From assembly GCA_016185755.1 (NCBI GenBank), contig JACPMX010000007.1:1-45226 (forward strand): a DNA stretch of 45,226 bases. Direction: 5' to 3'. Positions 7,622 through 16,099 of the stretch are shown piece by piece. Under the pieces are notes generated by a model. The model saw only the letters and a program-made list of their open reading frames with translations, did no database searches and was not told the DNA's origin. This stretch comes from Candidatus Woesearchaeota archaeon. GTDB taxonomy: Archaea > Nanobdellota > Nanobdellia > Woesearchaeales > GW2011-AR4. Position numbers and translations under genes: made by a program. Each line of letters opens with the position of its first letter. Position 1 is the stretch's first letter.

Positions 7622-8107
7622 TCACCTCTCCTTGTCTAATCTTAGTTCAAATCCGTGTTCTCTCATAACATCAAGCACGCCCTTGTCCTTTAGCAAAACA
7701 TCTTCGTGATTTTGATAGGCGTGATATGCTTTGTTTCTATCGTAAACATCTTCAAAGACATGTTCTTGGGGAAATGTAACACCTGTTGATTCAATCATCT
7801 GCTGCATTTTCTTAAGCGTCAAAATAATTCCAGCCTGACCGGTGATGGAATTATTGAACAGCCATAAGTTTCTCCCCCATGCTTCACCGCAAATAAATAC
7901 CGGCGTGGAATTGAGAAATTCGGGAATTCTAGCCCCGTTCTTTGTCCTGCCCATCCTTACGCACCCAACAAAGCTTGAGAAATATCCAACGCCATAGGAA
8001 CGGTTGAAATCTTTTTTAACCGAGATTATGTAAGCTTTTCTGGAACCCATAATTTTATCTCTGCTAAACACAATGAAATCCACAGGCTCACGGTTGAACT
8101 TCCACAC
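7622..8107 (-). CDS. Unknown protein; open frame extends upstream to 8221 without a start codon
   Basis: A 161-residue frame from GTG 8107. No family recognised; the run VDFIVFSRDK...KAYIISVKK is weakly reminiscent of a nuclease core but lacks the acidic residue of E-x-K. The frame continues upstream to the stop at 8222 with protein-like sequence (GFPDKIPSWLNKELRDANKE) but no ATG, GTG or TTG. The upstream stop contains ATGAGAAGAAGTC; removing one A gives MEEVQTAEGFP in frame, suggesting a one-base frameshift at the true start. It follows the winged-helix gene and precedes the ligase by 4 bp, so belongs to that operon. Confidence 0.6.
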   Translation of the reverse strand: MWKFNREPVDFIVFSRDKIMGSRKAYIISVKKDFNRSYGVGYFSSFVGCVRMGRTKNGARIPEFLNSTPVFICGEAWGRNLWLFNNSITGQAGIILTLKKMQQMIESTGVTFPQEHVFEDVYDRNKAYHAYQNHEDVLLKDKGVLDVMREHGFELRLDKER

Positions 8108-8221
8108 GTCATTTGCCCACTCAATATGCCCTTTAACTTCTTCTTTGTTGGCATCCCTTAATTCTTTATTTAGCCAACTGGGAATTTTGTCAGGAAACCC
8201 TTCAGCAGTTTGGACTTCTTC

Positions 8222-9166
8222 TCATTTTGATTTGATGTACTCGACAAATGTGAATATTGCTTTCTTCTCGAACAGCTGGCCAAGGCTCGTAATTTTCGCA
8301 ATGTATTTTCTTCTCTCCTCCAGAAATCCGTTAATAGCCTGATGAACTGCTTTTTGAGGCATATTGGGATTGAAAAAATAACTGTCATTGCCAACTGTCT
8401 TAAAATCAACAATCCCGACTTTGTATAATGCCTCTTTCAACCATTTGTCAATGTCGTAAGAAGCAATATGGGATTTTTCTCTTAGGATCCAAGACGGGAA
8501 AACTTCCATGTTGAATCTTATCAGGGAAACTGCGACTTTGACTTCTTTAGGCATTAGCCTGTCAATGCCTTTCCAAATTGCTTCTTTATCTCGTCCGTAA
8601 ATAAGAGTCTTAACATTTGAAACATCTTTTACTCTATTTGGGAAGCGGAATGGGCTGATTAAAACATGGCCTTCTTTGTAGAGCTTGTATGTTGTGAAAA
8701 ATGCAAGCCTCTTTAGTTTCCAATCAGGGTTTTCATTGCCCAATTTTATGAGAATCTCAATAGGGGTGTAGCCCATATCGCTGTCTTTAATGAGCCTGAG
8801 AACTTTCTGCTTGAAGGTGTCTGCTTCTGCGAAATCGTAAGGCCTTTCCTGCATTGCTCTTGCAAGGTCTTCAAGCCCGTCAGCTAGCAGCCTCTTGCTT
8901 GTGGCGTACAAATGCGCTGGCCAGCCTTTTAAATGCTTAATCTTCTCTTCGCTTTTGAAGATTAATTTCCTTTTGACGAGAACATCTAGTTGATAGTTGA
9001 TGTCTTTTTGCTTGTCTTTACCAACCTTTTGGGCAATCTCAAGACCCGATAATGCCCTGTTTTCATTTCTAAGGAGGTTGAATATATCATAGCTTATATA
9101 TCCCTCTTTGAAGAATTCTACCCAAGTCCAGTTCCTTTCCCTGCTAGTCATGTAAACAAGCCTCAT
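8222..9166 (-). CDS. Winged-helix DNA-binding protein, unknown role
   Basis: A 314-residue protein. Residues 20-90 form a winged-helix unit (YDIFNLLRNENRALSGLEIAQKVGKDKQKDINYQLDVLVKRKLI), and residues 120-170 probably a second one (KVLRLIKDSDMGYTPIEILIKLG). The rest is helical with aromatic residues and no catalytic motif I recognise. It is the first gene of the minus-strand block that continues through the ligase and resolvase, so it may be a regulator or replication initiator of the mobile module. An inverted repeat and TATA box lie upstream; the ATG is about 25 nt from that box (leaderless). Confidence 0.65.
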   Translation of the reverse strand: MRLVYMTSRERNWTWVEFFKEGYISYDIFNLLRNENRALSGLEIAQKVGKDKQKDINYQLDVLVKRKLIFKSEEKIKHLKGWPAHLYATSKRLLADGLEDLARAMQERPYDFAEADTFKQKVLRLIKDSDMGYTPIEILIKLGNENPDWKLKRLAFFTTYKLYKEGHVLISPFRFPNRVKDVSNVKTLIYGRDKEAIWKGIDRLMPKEVKVAVSLIRFNMEVFPSWILREKSHIASYDIDKWLKEALYKVGIVDFKTVGNDSYFFNPNMPQKAVHQAINGFLEERRKYIAKITSLGQLFEKKAIFTFVEYIKSK

Positions 9167-9192
9167 CGTTATAGACAGGAAGAAACAGAGCC

Positions 9193-9239
9193 ATAATAAT
9201 ATGCGATACCGCTTTTAGTGGCAACTTTGATAGCCACTA
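9193..9239 (-). promoter_or_regulatory. Promoter and inverted-repeat operator of the winged-helix gene
   Basis: A TATA-like stretch (ATATTATTATGG on the minus strand, 9191-9203) lies about 30 bp upstream of ATG 9166. Just upstream, TAGTGGC (9216-9222) and GCCACTA (9233-9239) form a perfect 7-bp inverted repeat with a 10-bp spacer, a spacing of about 17 bp between centres. A dimeric winged-helix protein, perhaps the gene's own product, could bind there. Confidence 0.4.
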
Positions 9240-9374
9240 TAATGACTTAACAAGCTTTTTACGTCGACAATTCCAGAACAATCAAAATGTATTTATAGCC
9301 ACCGACCATACCACGAAAATTAGATGGCTAAACAGGAAATAAGTTACTTCTTTAAAGTGGTTATATTAGAAAGA

Positions 9375-9406
9375 TTTATAAATGAATTATCTTTATTTGA
9401 AAGATA
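9375..9406 (+). promoter_or_regulatory. Leaderless promoter with palindrome at the start site
   Basis: TTTATAAA near 9375-9382 is about 26 bp before ATG 9407, so transcription should start at the start codon. TATCTTT (9388-9394) and AAAGATA (9400-9406), separated by 5 nt, form a perfect inverted repeat ending exactly at the ATG, well placed for repression. Confidence 0.5.
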
Positions 9407-9733
9407 ATGACAAATCCTGTACAGTTTATTGATGCCCTTGTTGCGGAAGTTCCAATAGATGGTGATCCAAGGGTTGCAAAAGCAAGGCTTAGAGATGCCG
9501 CTTTAGGATATAAATTAGCCCAGGAAGCTTTTGATGTTGGAAAATTGAGAGAATTAATTGAGACTGAGCTCCAAGAAAGAGGGCAAGTATATGTACCTGG
9601 ATTTTTGGAGTCTGTTTTCCAAGGCGCAAGAGCAGCAATAAAAATACGCGATACACCGCTAACAAGAGAGCAACTTGATACACTCTATTTAGAGTATAAG
9701 GGAAGATTTCATGTCGCTACAGGGCGCCTGTAA
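9407..9733 (+). CDS. Hypothetical protein, 108 aa
   Basis: Soluble, mostly helical protein (VAKARLRDAALGYKLAQEAFDVGKLRELIETELQERG), no membrane segment and no motif I recognise. It starts with ATG directly at a predicted leaderless transcription start. It is the first plus-strand gene after the secretion-type block and precedes another orphan gene by 51 bp. Real gene status is supported by the promoter, codon structure and length; function unknown. Confidence 0.55.
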   Translation: MTNPVQFIDALVAEVPIDGDPRVAKARLRDAALGYKLAQEAFDVGKLRELIETELQERGQVYVPGFLESVFQGARAAIKIRDTPLTREQLDTLYLEYKGRFHVATGRL

Positions 9734-9784
9734 AATGGCTTTCTAAATTTTATTTAAAATTATACCTAAGGCTGAGAATTTCCT

Positions 9785-10153
9785 ATGATAAAATCAACTG
9801 AGCCCGTGCAGAAACTTGTGGCAATCAAGCCTCATCCGGATATGGTTGAATTTGTGAGAGAGTTACTTCTACATGAAACTTCTGAACATCTTGCATGGGA
9901 CGAAACGGGGCTCGAAGGCGTTTTATTAGCGGTCAGCACCCATGAAATATTACAGGGGCATAAGAGTAAAACAAGAGCTCCTGACAGGATTAATATCTTA
10001 AAAAGCCATGGCAATTTTATTTATGTGGAATTAACTTACAAGGATGAGCCGTCAAACGAAGAGAATTTTAGACCAATACTATTCAACAGGCGCTATACCT
10101 ATTTAGTTGACACTTATCCCCAAAGTGCAATGCTGATGGATACAAAGTTTTAA
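9785..10153 (+). CDS. Hypothetical protein, 122 aa
   Basis: Soluble alpha/beta-looking protein (EPVQKLVAIKPHPDMVEFVRELLLHETSEHLAWDE, later NFIYVELTYKD and RPILFNRRYTYLVD). No cysteines, no membrane segment, no recognised motif. An AT-rich stretch with TTTATTTAAAATTATA lies about 30 bp upstream and may be its promoter. Function unknown. Confidence 0.55.
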   Translation: MIKSTEPVQKLVAIKPHPDMVEFVRELLLHETSEHLAWDETGLEGVLLAVSTHEILQGHKSKTRAPDRINILKSHGNFIYVELTYKDEPSNEENFRPILFNRRYTYLVDTYPQSAMLMDTKF

Positions 10154-10386
10154 ATAAAATCTCTTAAGTTTTTTCTTCCATGGACATCCAAGTTAAGCAA
10201 AACTGCATCAAGGCAGGAAAATAACCATTTTGTCTGGGTTTTAAGTGGTGAAAAATTTGGCAGTCTGAGGAAAAGTTTAAATAGATAATGGAAAATTTTT
10301 TAATTAATGTTGGGAAAAATTTGGTTTTCTTATAAGTTGCAAAGGCGGTTAAAATAGCAACCTCAAGAAGAACTACATCGGCTCCC

Positions 10387-11793
10387 TTGGTATTTCTTAT
10401 TAATAATCCATGGTACCTTACAGCCCAAAGGGACCCAAAATTATTCTGGGCAGAATATGGTGAGCTGAGACGACAAATATTTGGTTTAGAAATGATAGCT
10501 TCTGAGAATATGCCTAGCGAAGCAGTTGTCGGAGCAATAGGATCAGTAGCCAACAACAAGTATGCGGAAGGTTACCCTGGAAAAGCTAGGAGATATTATG
10601 GAGGTTGCGATTATGTAGACGTTGGAGAGCAAACTGCGATTGATAGGGCCAACATATTGTTTGGTGCCAGACATGCTAATGTCCAGCCACATTCCGGTAC
10701 AAATGCAAACCAAGCTGTTTTCTTCGCATTAATGGATCCTGGCGATACCATTCTTAGCATGAACCTAGACCACGGTGGACATCTCAGCCATGGTTCTTCT
10801 GTAAATGCTATAGGACAAAATTACAACATTGTGAATTATGGTGTTGGCAGGGATGGATTTATTGATTATACAAGAGTTAGAGAGCTAGCTAAAAAAGTGA
10901 GACCACGGGTTATTATAGCTGGTGGCAGCGCCTATCCAAGAACTATAGATTTTGAAAAGTTTAGACAGATTGCAGATGAGGTTGATGCCTACCTAGTTGC
11001 TGATATTGCACATCCCGCAGGTTTGATTGCGGCAGGACTGCACCCTTCTCCAATAAATTTTGCGCATGTAACTACAACAACGACTCACAAAACTTTAAGA
11101 GGGCCTAGGGGAGGTATGGTTCTTTTGGGCAAGGACTATGATTTGACAGTGCATAAAAAGAATGATCCAAGATATCCCATGCCCATTCATAGAGCGATAG
11201 ACACTGCAGTTTTCCCGGGCATGCAAGGCGGTCCTCTTGAGCACGTCATCCTTGCTAAGGCTATTGCATTTGGTGAATCTCTTAATGCAGATAGAACTGG
11301 CGTTAATCCTGATTTTGTACTATACCAAAAAAGTGTTATGGACAATGCATCTGCTCTTGCAAGGTTTTTATTGGAAAGAGGTTATACCTTATCAAGTGAT
11401 GGAACGGATAATCATCTCGTATTACTAAAGAATCCAAGAGGCATGACTGGAAAATGTGCACAATATGCAACAGAATTAATTGGTATTACTACAAATAAAA
11501 ATGCTGTGCCTGATGACACAGAAAAACCATGGATTAGCTCTGGATTAAGGTTGGGGACACCTACAATAACTACCAGAGGTATAGGAGAAGAAGGTACTTT
11601 ATTGATTGCAGAATCCATTGATCAATTGTTTTCTAATACACGTGAAAGTGCCGACCATACTCCAATAGCGGATCAGGCGGTTGTTGCAAAATTGAAGCCT
11701 AGAATCGACGAAGTTTGTAGGCAATATCCGATTTATACTGGAAGACTTGCAATGTTTGAATTTATCATTAACGAATTGCGATTGCAGAGATAA
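10387..11793 (+). CDS. glyA: Serine hydroxymethyltransferase
   Basis: Converts serine and a tetrahydrofolate-type carrier to glycine and the methylene carrier, supplying one-carbon units (purine synthesis genes are in the same window). Family marks: FGLEMIASENMPS near the N-terminus, PHSGTNANQAV, ADIAHPAGLIAAG, and THKTLRGPRGG with the PLP-binding Lys at residue 235. Length 468 is slightly over the usual 420-440. The only start in frame before the conserved region is TTG 10387; a stop lies about 54 bp upstream, and no clear ribosome site is visible. A TATA-like GTTTAAATAG is at 10274-10283. Confidence 0.93.
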   Translation: MVFLINNPWYLTAQRDPKLFWAEYGELRRQIFGLEMIASENMPSEAVVGAIGSVANNKYAEGYPGKARRYYGGCDYVDVGEQTAIDRANILFGARHANVQPHSGTNANQAVFFALMDPGDTILSMNLDHGGHLSHGSSVNAIGQNYNIVNYGVGRDGFIDYTRVRELAKKVRPRVIIAGGSAYPRTIDFEKFRQIADEVDAYLVADIAHPAGLIAAGLHPSPINFAHVTTTTTHKTLRGPRGGMVLLGKDYDLTVHKKNDPRYPMPIHRAIDTAVFPGMQGGPLEHVILAKAIAFGESLNADRTGVNPDFVLYQKSVMDNASALARFLLERGYTLSSDGTDNHLVLLKNPRGMTGKCAQYATELIGITTNKNAVPDDTEKPWISSGLRLGTPTITTRGIGEEGTLLIAESIDQLFSNTRESADHTPIADQAVVAKLKPRIDEVCRQYPIYTGRLAMFEFIINELRLQR

Positions 11794-11836
11794 TTCTCCC
11801 ACAACCTTTAAATAATCAGCTTTAATTTTTTTCTTA

Positions 11837-12727
11837 ATGGAAGAAGAAGTAAAAAATAACTACATCAAGGCCGGAAAAATTTCAGCTGAAGCCCTGGAAT
11901 ACGGAAAATCCTTGATTAAGAAAGGAAACTCTCTGCTTGATGCAACTGAATTAATCGAGAAAAAGATATTAGAGCTCGGAGGCAGGCCGGCTTTTCCAGT
12001 GCAGTTCTCATGCAACGAGATTGCAGCCCATTTCTGCGCTGAAGATGATGACAAGACGATTTTTGGCGAGCAGGTTGTAAGCCTTGATTTAGGAGTTCAT
12101 GTTGACGGGGCCATAGGCGACAATGCCTACACAATTGATTTGTCTGGAAGATATGATGAACTGGTCAAGGCAGCGCAAAAGGCCCTTGAGGAAGCGCTTA
12201 AAATAATAAATGTAGGCACTGAATTAAGGGAAATCGGAAAAGTAATTAATGACACCATCAGGGGGTATGGCTACAATCCTGTAAGAAATTTGTCCGGGCA
12301 CGGGCTGAACTTATACAACATCCACGACAAGCCGACCATCCCCAATATAGATGACGGAAATAAAACAAAGCTGCAGAAAGGAATGGCTTTTGCAGTCGAG
12401 CCTTTTGCAACAACCGGCTCAGGAGTTGTTGTCGAAAAGGGATTGCCGGCTGTTTTCATGCTTGAGCATCCAAGAAATGTAAGGAGCCCTATAACAAGGG
12501 AGATATTAGGCGAAATAGCCTCTTATGACGGGCTGCCATTCGGTAAAAGATGGCTGACAAGAAAATTCGGGGCAAAAGCAAACTTTGCACTGAGAGAATT
12601 AATCCAGCTCGGAATGATACGCCTTTTTCCTCCCTTGGTTGAATCAAGCAAGGGCATTGTAACGCAGGCAGAGCATTCTGTTTTGATTGATGATGGGGGG
12701 GAAATAATTGTTTTAACTAAAGCCTAG
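11837..12727 (+). CDS. map: Methionine aminopeptidase, type II
   Basis: Removes the initiator methionine from new proteins. Metal ligands and key histidines are visible: His65 (NEIAAHF), Asp84 (SLDLGVHVDG), Asp95, His155 (LSGHGLNLY), Glu188 (AFAVEPF) and Glu279 (QAEHSVLI). The insertion between His155 and Glu279 marks the archaeal/eukaryotic type II form. Length 296 is normal. TTTAAATA at 11807-11814 lies about 26 bp before the ATG, so the mRNA is probably leaderless. Its 3' end overlaps the convergent gene at 12717 by 11 bp. Confidence 0.95.
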   Translation: MEEEVKNNYIKAGKISAEALEYGKSLIKKGNSLLDATELIEKKILELGGRPAFPVQFSCNEIAAHFCAEDDDKTIFGEQVVSLDLGVHVDGAIGDNAYTIDLSGRYDELVKAAQKALEEALKIINVGTELREIGKVINDTIRGYGYNPVRNLSGHGLNLYNIHDKPTIPNIDDGNKTKLQKGMAFAVEPFATTGSGVVVEKGLPAVFMLEHPRNVRSPITREILGEIASYDGLPFGKRWLTRKFGAKANFALRELIQLGMIRLFPPLVESSKGIVTQAEHSVLIDDGGEIIVLTKA

Positions 12728-13304
12728 TTCTCAAGATTTTTTCAAAGCTAGCTGCTGCATCCGTTGGTTTTGAAGCCTCTCTTATTAATTCGCCAAAAGT
12801 TTTTTGAGCGATGCCAGCATTTTTGGCTGCCGCAGTGTCTGCAACTAAGCCGTCAATGCTTGTTATAGGGTTATTTCCATTTTTAGCAGGTTTTGGTTCA
12901 GCAAACGATTTTAATTTAGGCTTTGTTGGCGGAGTGTAATCAAGCGCATTTATGGTAATGTCTAAAGGAGTTCCATGAATATATAAATCAGGCAAACCCT
13001 TCATTAATTCAACAATTTTATCATACATAAAATCTGGAACAACAACAACTCTTTTTGAACGTCTTTTCGCTGCATGCCATTCATATTCTTTAATCACCGA
13101 TGGAAGGATTTTTTTCAAATTTTTTCCATTAAAAGTTTTTACTGCATTCATCGATCTAATGTCAACTATATAAGCTCCGTTTCCTGAGAACAGCAAAAAT
13201 ATCCCATGTTCGCCGTGCGATTTGGCAATGGCCTTAATTTTGCCCAAATAATCTGGAGTTTTAGTACGGTAAATGGATTTTACAACATAGTAGGCGACTG
13301 ACAT
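12717..13304 (-). CDS. Hypothetical protein, 195 aa
   Basis: N-terminal 125 residues look like a compact alpha/beta domain (AYYVVKSIYRTK, GIFLLFSGNGAYIVDIRSMNAVKTF, RVVVVPDFMYDKIVELMKGLPDLYIHG), followed by a Pro/Lys-rich linker (TPPTKPKLKSFAEPKPAKNG) and a short helical tail. No family recognised. ATTTATAAATGC lies about 25 bp upstream of the ATG (leaderless). It is transcribed toward map and shares 11 bp with it. Confidence 0.6.
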   Translation of the reverse strand: MSVAYYVVKSIYRTKTPDYLGKIKAIAKSHGEHGIFLLFSGNGAYIVDIRSMNAVKTFNGKNLKKILPSVIKEYEWHAAKRRSKRVVVVPDFMYDKIVELMKGLPDLYIHGTPLDITINALDYTPPTKPKLKSFAEPKPAKNGNNPITSIDGLVADTAAAKNAGIAQKTFGELIREASKPTDAAASFEKILRTRL

Positions 13305-13335
13305 TATATTTTAGAAATTACATGCATTTATAAAT

Positions 13336-14616
13336 TTACTTGCTTGAGCTTAATTTTTTGATAATTTCCATTATATTAATCATCTCCTCTTTCCCGCTCT
13401 TCATGTCCCTTAATTTAACTTTATTCTCTTCCATTTCTTTCCTGCCTATGAAAACAACGTATGGAATTCCCAAAGAATTTGCATATTCAAGATTCTTGCT
13501 CGGGCCCTTGTCCATCGAGTCAATGTCCGTGTTGATGCCTGCATCCCTTAGCTGCTGGGCTATTTGCATGCTTTCATTCAGTGTTTTTATGGGAATTATG
13601 TAAACATGGGTGTTTGTCTTCTGCCTTTTTTCCTGCTTTTCAGCTATTGCATCGTAAATCCTGTCAACGCCGAAGCTTACTCCGACTGCCGGATATGCCC
13701 CCTTTCCTAAAAATGCGCCTATCATGTTGTCGTATCTCCCCCCTGCGCACACAGCGCTTTTAACGCTGCTGCTCTTCAGGAAAGTCTCAATTACAGTACC
13801 TGTGTAGTAAGCCAAGCCTCTTGCCAGGGAAACGTCAAATTCAGGCTCAAACCCGAGGTTTTTCAAATATGCTGTTAACTGCCCTATTTCAGCCAGGCCC
13901 TGGGAATCTTTCAAAATTTTTTTTAGCTGCGATATTTTCCCCTCATTGGTGCCTTGGATATTTAAGATATCGAGAATTTTGCTGATTTTGCTGTCATCAA
14001 TGCCCTGCTCCTTCAGCTCGTTCTTTACAACATTAAGCCCCAGTTTCTCAAGCTTGTCTATAGATAAAATAGCTGCCTCTTGCTTGGATTTCTCTATGCC
14101 GCAATAGTCGAGGGAGTCATTAAGCAATCTTCTGCTGTTGAACCTTATAATTACTTCCGTGCCCAGCTTCCGGAATGCAGCGTAAATAAGCGCAATGATC
14201 TCAGCGTCAGCTGCCATCGAGGATGAGCCGACAACATCAATATCGCATTGGGTGAACTGCCTGTACCTTGCTGTTGCAACCGGCCCGTCCCTGAAAACTT
14301 CTCCAATCTGGTACCTCTTGAAAGGCATTTTTATAGTCGGGTTCATTGCAATGTACCTGCACATCGGCACTGTCAAGTCATACCTTAATCCCAGTTCCCT
14401 GTTTCCCTGGTCTTTTAGCTTGAAAGTTTCTTTCAGGATTTCAGCCCCTCCTGCATACTTTGACGACAGGACATCGAACCTTTCAAGTATTGGGGTGTCC
14501 AACGGGGCATACCCATAAAGCTCAAAGGCTTCCTTCAGAGTATTGACTATCTTGTCCTTGAGTATCTTCTCTTCCGGCGAAGTGTCCCTTGTCCCTTTCG
14601 GTATCTGGAGCTCCAT
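13336..14616 (-). CDS. hisS: Histidyl-tRNA synthetase
   Basis: Charges tRNA-His. Class II motif 2 (FRDGPVATARYRQFTQCDIDVVG), the histidine-binding motifs RGLAYYTGTVIE and GGRYDNMIGAFLG, and a complete C-terminal anticodon-binding domain (from about residue 330, including HVYIIPIK and YVVFIGRKE) make this a true synthetase, not the HisZ paralogue. Length 426 is normal. RGLAYYTG has Ala where RGLDYYTG is common. It lies downstream of a HisG-like gene, a LOG-like gene and tRNA-His, all on the same strand. Confidence 0.96.
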   Translation of the reverse strand: MELQIPKGTRDTSPEEKILKDKIVNTLKEAFELYGYAPLDTPILERFDVLSSKYAGGAEILKETFKLKDQGNRELGLRYDLTVPMCRYIAMNPTIKMPFKRYQIGEVFRDGPVATARYRQFTQCDIDVVGSSSMAADAEIIALIYAAFRKLGTEVIIRFNSRRLLNDSLDYCGIEKSKQEAAILSIDKLEKLGLNVVKNELKEQGIDDSKISKILDILNIQGTNEGKISQLKKILKDSQGLAEIGQLTAYLKNLGFEPEFDVSLARGLAYYTGTVIETFLKSSSVKSAVCAGGRYDNMIGAFLGKGAYPAVGVSFGVDRIYDAIAEKQEKRQKTNTHVYIIPIKTLNESMQIAQQLRDAGINTDIDSMDKGPSKNLEYANSLGIPYVVFIGRKEMEENKVKLRDMKSGKEEMINIMEIIKKLSSSK

Positions 14617-14657
14617 AATGAATCACGTTTTATTTTTGTTTAAATAATTAACTGATT

Positions 14658-15395
14658 TTATCTTCTGTCAATTACTGGCCCTAATGGAATTTCCTTGGCA
14701 AGCTTCTCGAGAATTAAAAAACCACCTACCGGAGCAATGACGGATAAGTCGCTAGACCTGATTTTTTCAACTATGCCCAGTCCAGTTTGGCGACGTGTTG
14801 CGCCGCTGTAAACGGTGTCAATGCACATTGAAGCATAACCCCTCCTGACCGCTTCCTCAACATCACCATTATATATCTGTACATCCATCAACAATCCCTT
14901 GACAAGGCCGCTCTTTGCCAAAAAAAGCCTTCCGCTGTATTCATATTTTGAAGCAATTCCGACAGTTGCTTTTGCCGGTTCCGTCGGTGACTTGCCCGTT
15001 TTTGACATGAGGCAGAGAGTGGGCCTTCCGAACTCCGCCCCGTCATCGTCCCAGTCATATGTGTTTACAACTGATAGTATATTGTTTGGATTTCTTAAAG
15101 TATATTCGTCAAAGAGGTCGTCACCCGTAATCCCTACTGCAAATTTGCCGACTCTTCGCTCGTCTTCGACAATGCGCGGAATGTCTTCTCCTCGCCTTAG
15201 TAAAACAGCAAGGCCGTCTTTTTCCAGCTTGGTTTCACTTACTTTTTTTGCAGTTTCCAAATCAAAACCGGCTTCTTTTAATACCTTCCAAGCATATCCT
15301 TTCAATCCGGAATTTTTCGGAACTACAACTACATTGACTTTTGCATCAAGCGCCTTCAATACGTCATAAAAATTTTCTCTGAACATTTCAATCAC
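14658..15395 (-). CDS. HisG-like (ATP phosphoribosyltransferase-fold) protein
   Basis: A 245-residue protein with the order of HisG motifs: VVVPKNSGLKGYAWKVLKEAGF (start of domain I), KFAVGITGDDLFDEY (domain II), ASKYEYSGRLFLAKSG, and a PRPP-loop-like CIDTVYSGATRRQTGLGIVEKI matching the D-x-V-x-TG-x-T pattern. There is no C-terminal regulatory domain, as in the short HisG form that needs the HisRS paralogue HisZ. No other histidine biosynthesis gene is in view, so histidine synthesis is not established; it may be a divergent phosphoribosyltransferase. Overlaps the LOG-like gene by 4 bp (ATGA) and precedes hisS by 41 bp. Confidence 0.72.
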   Translation of the reverse strand: MIEMFRENFYDVLKALDAKVNVVVVPKNSGLKGYAWKVLKEAGFDLETAKKVSETKLEKDGLAVLLRRGEDIPRIVEDERRVGKFAVGITGDDLFDEYTLRNPNNILSVVNTYDWDDDGAEFGRPTLCLMSKTGKSPTEPAKATVGIASKYEYSGRLFLAKSGLVKGLLMDVQIYNGDVEEAVRRGYASMCIDTVYSGATRRQTGLGIVEKIRSSDLSVIAPVGGFLILEKLAKEIPLGPVIDRR

Positions 15396-16060
15396 CTGAA
15401 TGCCCTGTCTCCAAATTTGAGCCCGTCTATAAATGCCCTATAACCAGCATAGGCTGCCCCTGTCAAAGATGGTTTTTCTGCTGTAAACGCCTTATAGCCA
15501 AATTTTCTAATATATTCATCACCTTCTCGCAGGGCGATTTCAACAGCGCTTCTTGGATTATCAGCCCCGATTACAGGCAATCTTTCCCTTTTGTCAAAAA
15601 ATTGGCCTGCCAGCCTATCAGCCCAGCCCCCAGTGCCCTTTAAGGCCACCATCGGGATTCCTAATTGGTATGCGACAACGAGCTCATTAAGAGTTCCAGA
15701 GCCGCCGCTTAATGCTATCAGGCAGTCCGATGAAGCTGATAAGACAAATTCCCTTCCCCCGCCTCTTTCCATTCCCGTGACTACGATGATGTCTGCATCT
15801 TTTTGGTAAATGCCTTTTCCTTTGCCGTAAGTGAACCCCATTGTCAATCCATTTTCTTTTTTTGCCCCTCTGCATGCGGCAGTTGACAAACTATCCAGGT
15901 CTTTTTCCGCTCCGAATACCAATATCGAGCCGCTTCTGGCTATCCACATTCCGACCTCTTCTGCCAATTCTTCCAGGTTTTTTTCGTAGTTTAAGTCCTG
16001 TGCAGAGCCCATTACTCCAATCTGCAATCTTCTCTCAGCTAAATTATTAATTTTCATCAT
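15392..16060 (-). CDS. LOG-family nucleotide phosphoribohydrolase-like protein
   Basis: A 222-residue Rossmann-like protein: RLQIGVMGSAQDLN at the N-terminus, GSILVFGAEKDLDSLSTAACRGA, then the active-site region GGGREFVLSASSDCLIALSGGSGTLNELVVAYQLGIPMVAL, which resembles the PGG-x-GT-x-x-E motif of LOG proteins. LOG enzymes split nucleoside 5'-monophosphates (classically N6-modified AMP) into base and ribose 5-phosphate. A second ATG three bases later (16057) has better spacing from GGAG. The 4-bp overlap with the HisG-like gene implies a joint pathway. Confidence 0.75.
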   Translation of the reverse strand: MMKINNLAERRLQIGVMGSAQDLNYEKNLEELAEEVGMWIARSGSILVFGAEKDLDSLSTAACRGAKKENGLTMGFTYGKGKGIYQKDADIIVVTGMERGGGREFVLSASSDCLIALSGGSGTLNELVVAYQLGIPMVALKGTGGWADRLAGQFFDKRERLPVIGADNPRSAVEIALREGDEYIRKFGYKAFTAEKPSLTGAAYAGYRAFIDGLKFGDRAFR

Positions 16061-16073
16061 TTCTCCGCATTTT

Positions 16074-16088
16074 ATAGTCTGCCGACTA
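16074..16088. repeat. 15-bp repeat, 3' side of tRNA-His
   Basis: ATAGTCTGCCGACTA, identical to the copy at 16187-16201. Its ends TAGTC/GACTA are self-complementary around a 4-nt centre. It lies 11 nt after the tRNA-His 3' end and 14 nt before the LOG-like start codon. Confidence 0.75.
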
Positions 16089-16099
16089 GATTAAATTAG

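Noticed and set aside
10288-10386. ATG 10288 as an upstream start for glyA
   Set aside because: It is in the same frame, but a TAA follows after 15 codons, so it cannot extend the enzyme.
10164-10559. Minus-strand frame of 131 codons over the glyA start
   Set aside because: It is antisense to the conserved SHMT N-terminus and has no protein-like character or ribosome site.
13336-14616. hisS as HisZ, the regulatory subunit of HisG
   Set aside because: Histidine-binding motifs and the full C-terminal anticodon domain are present, which HisZ lacks.
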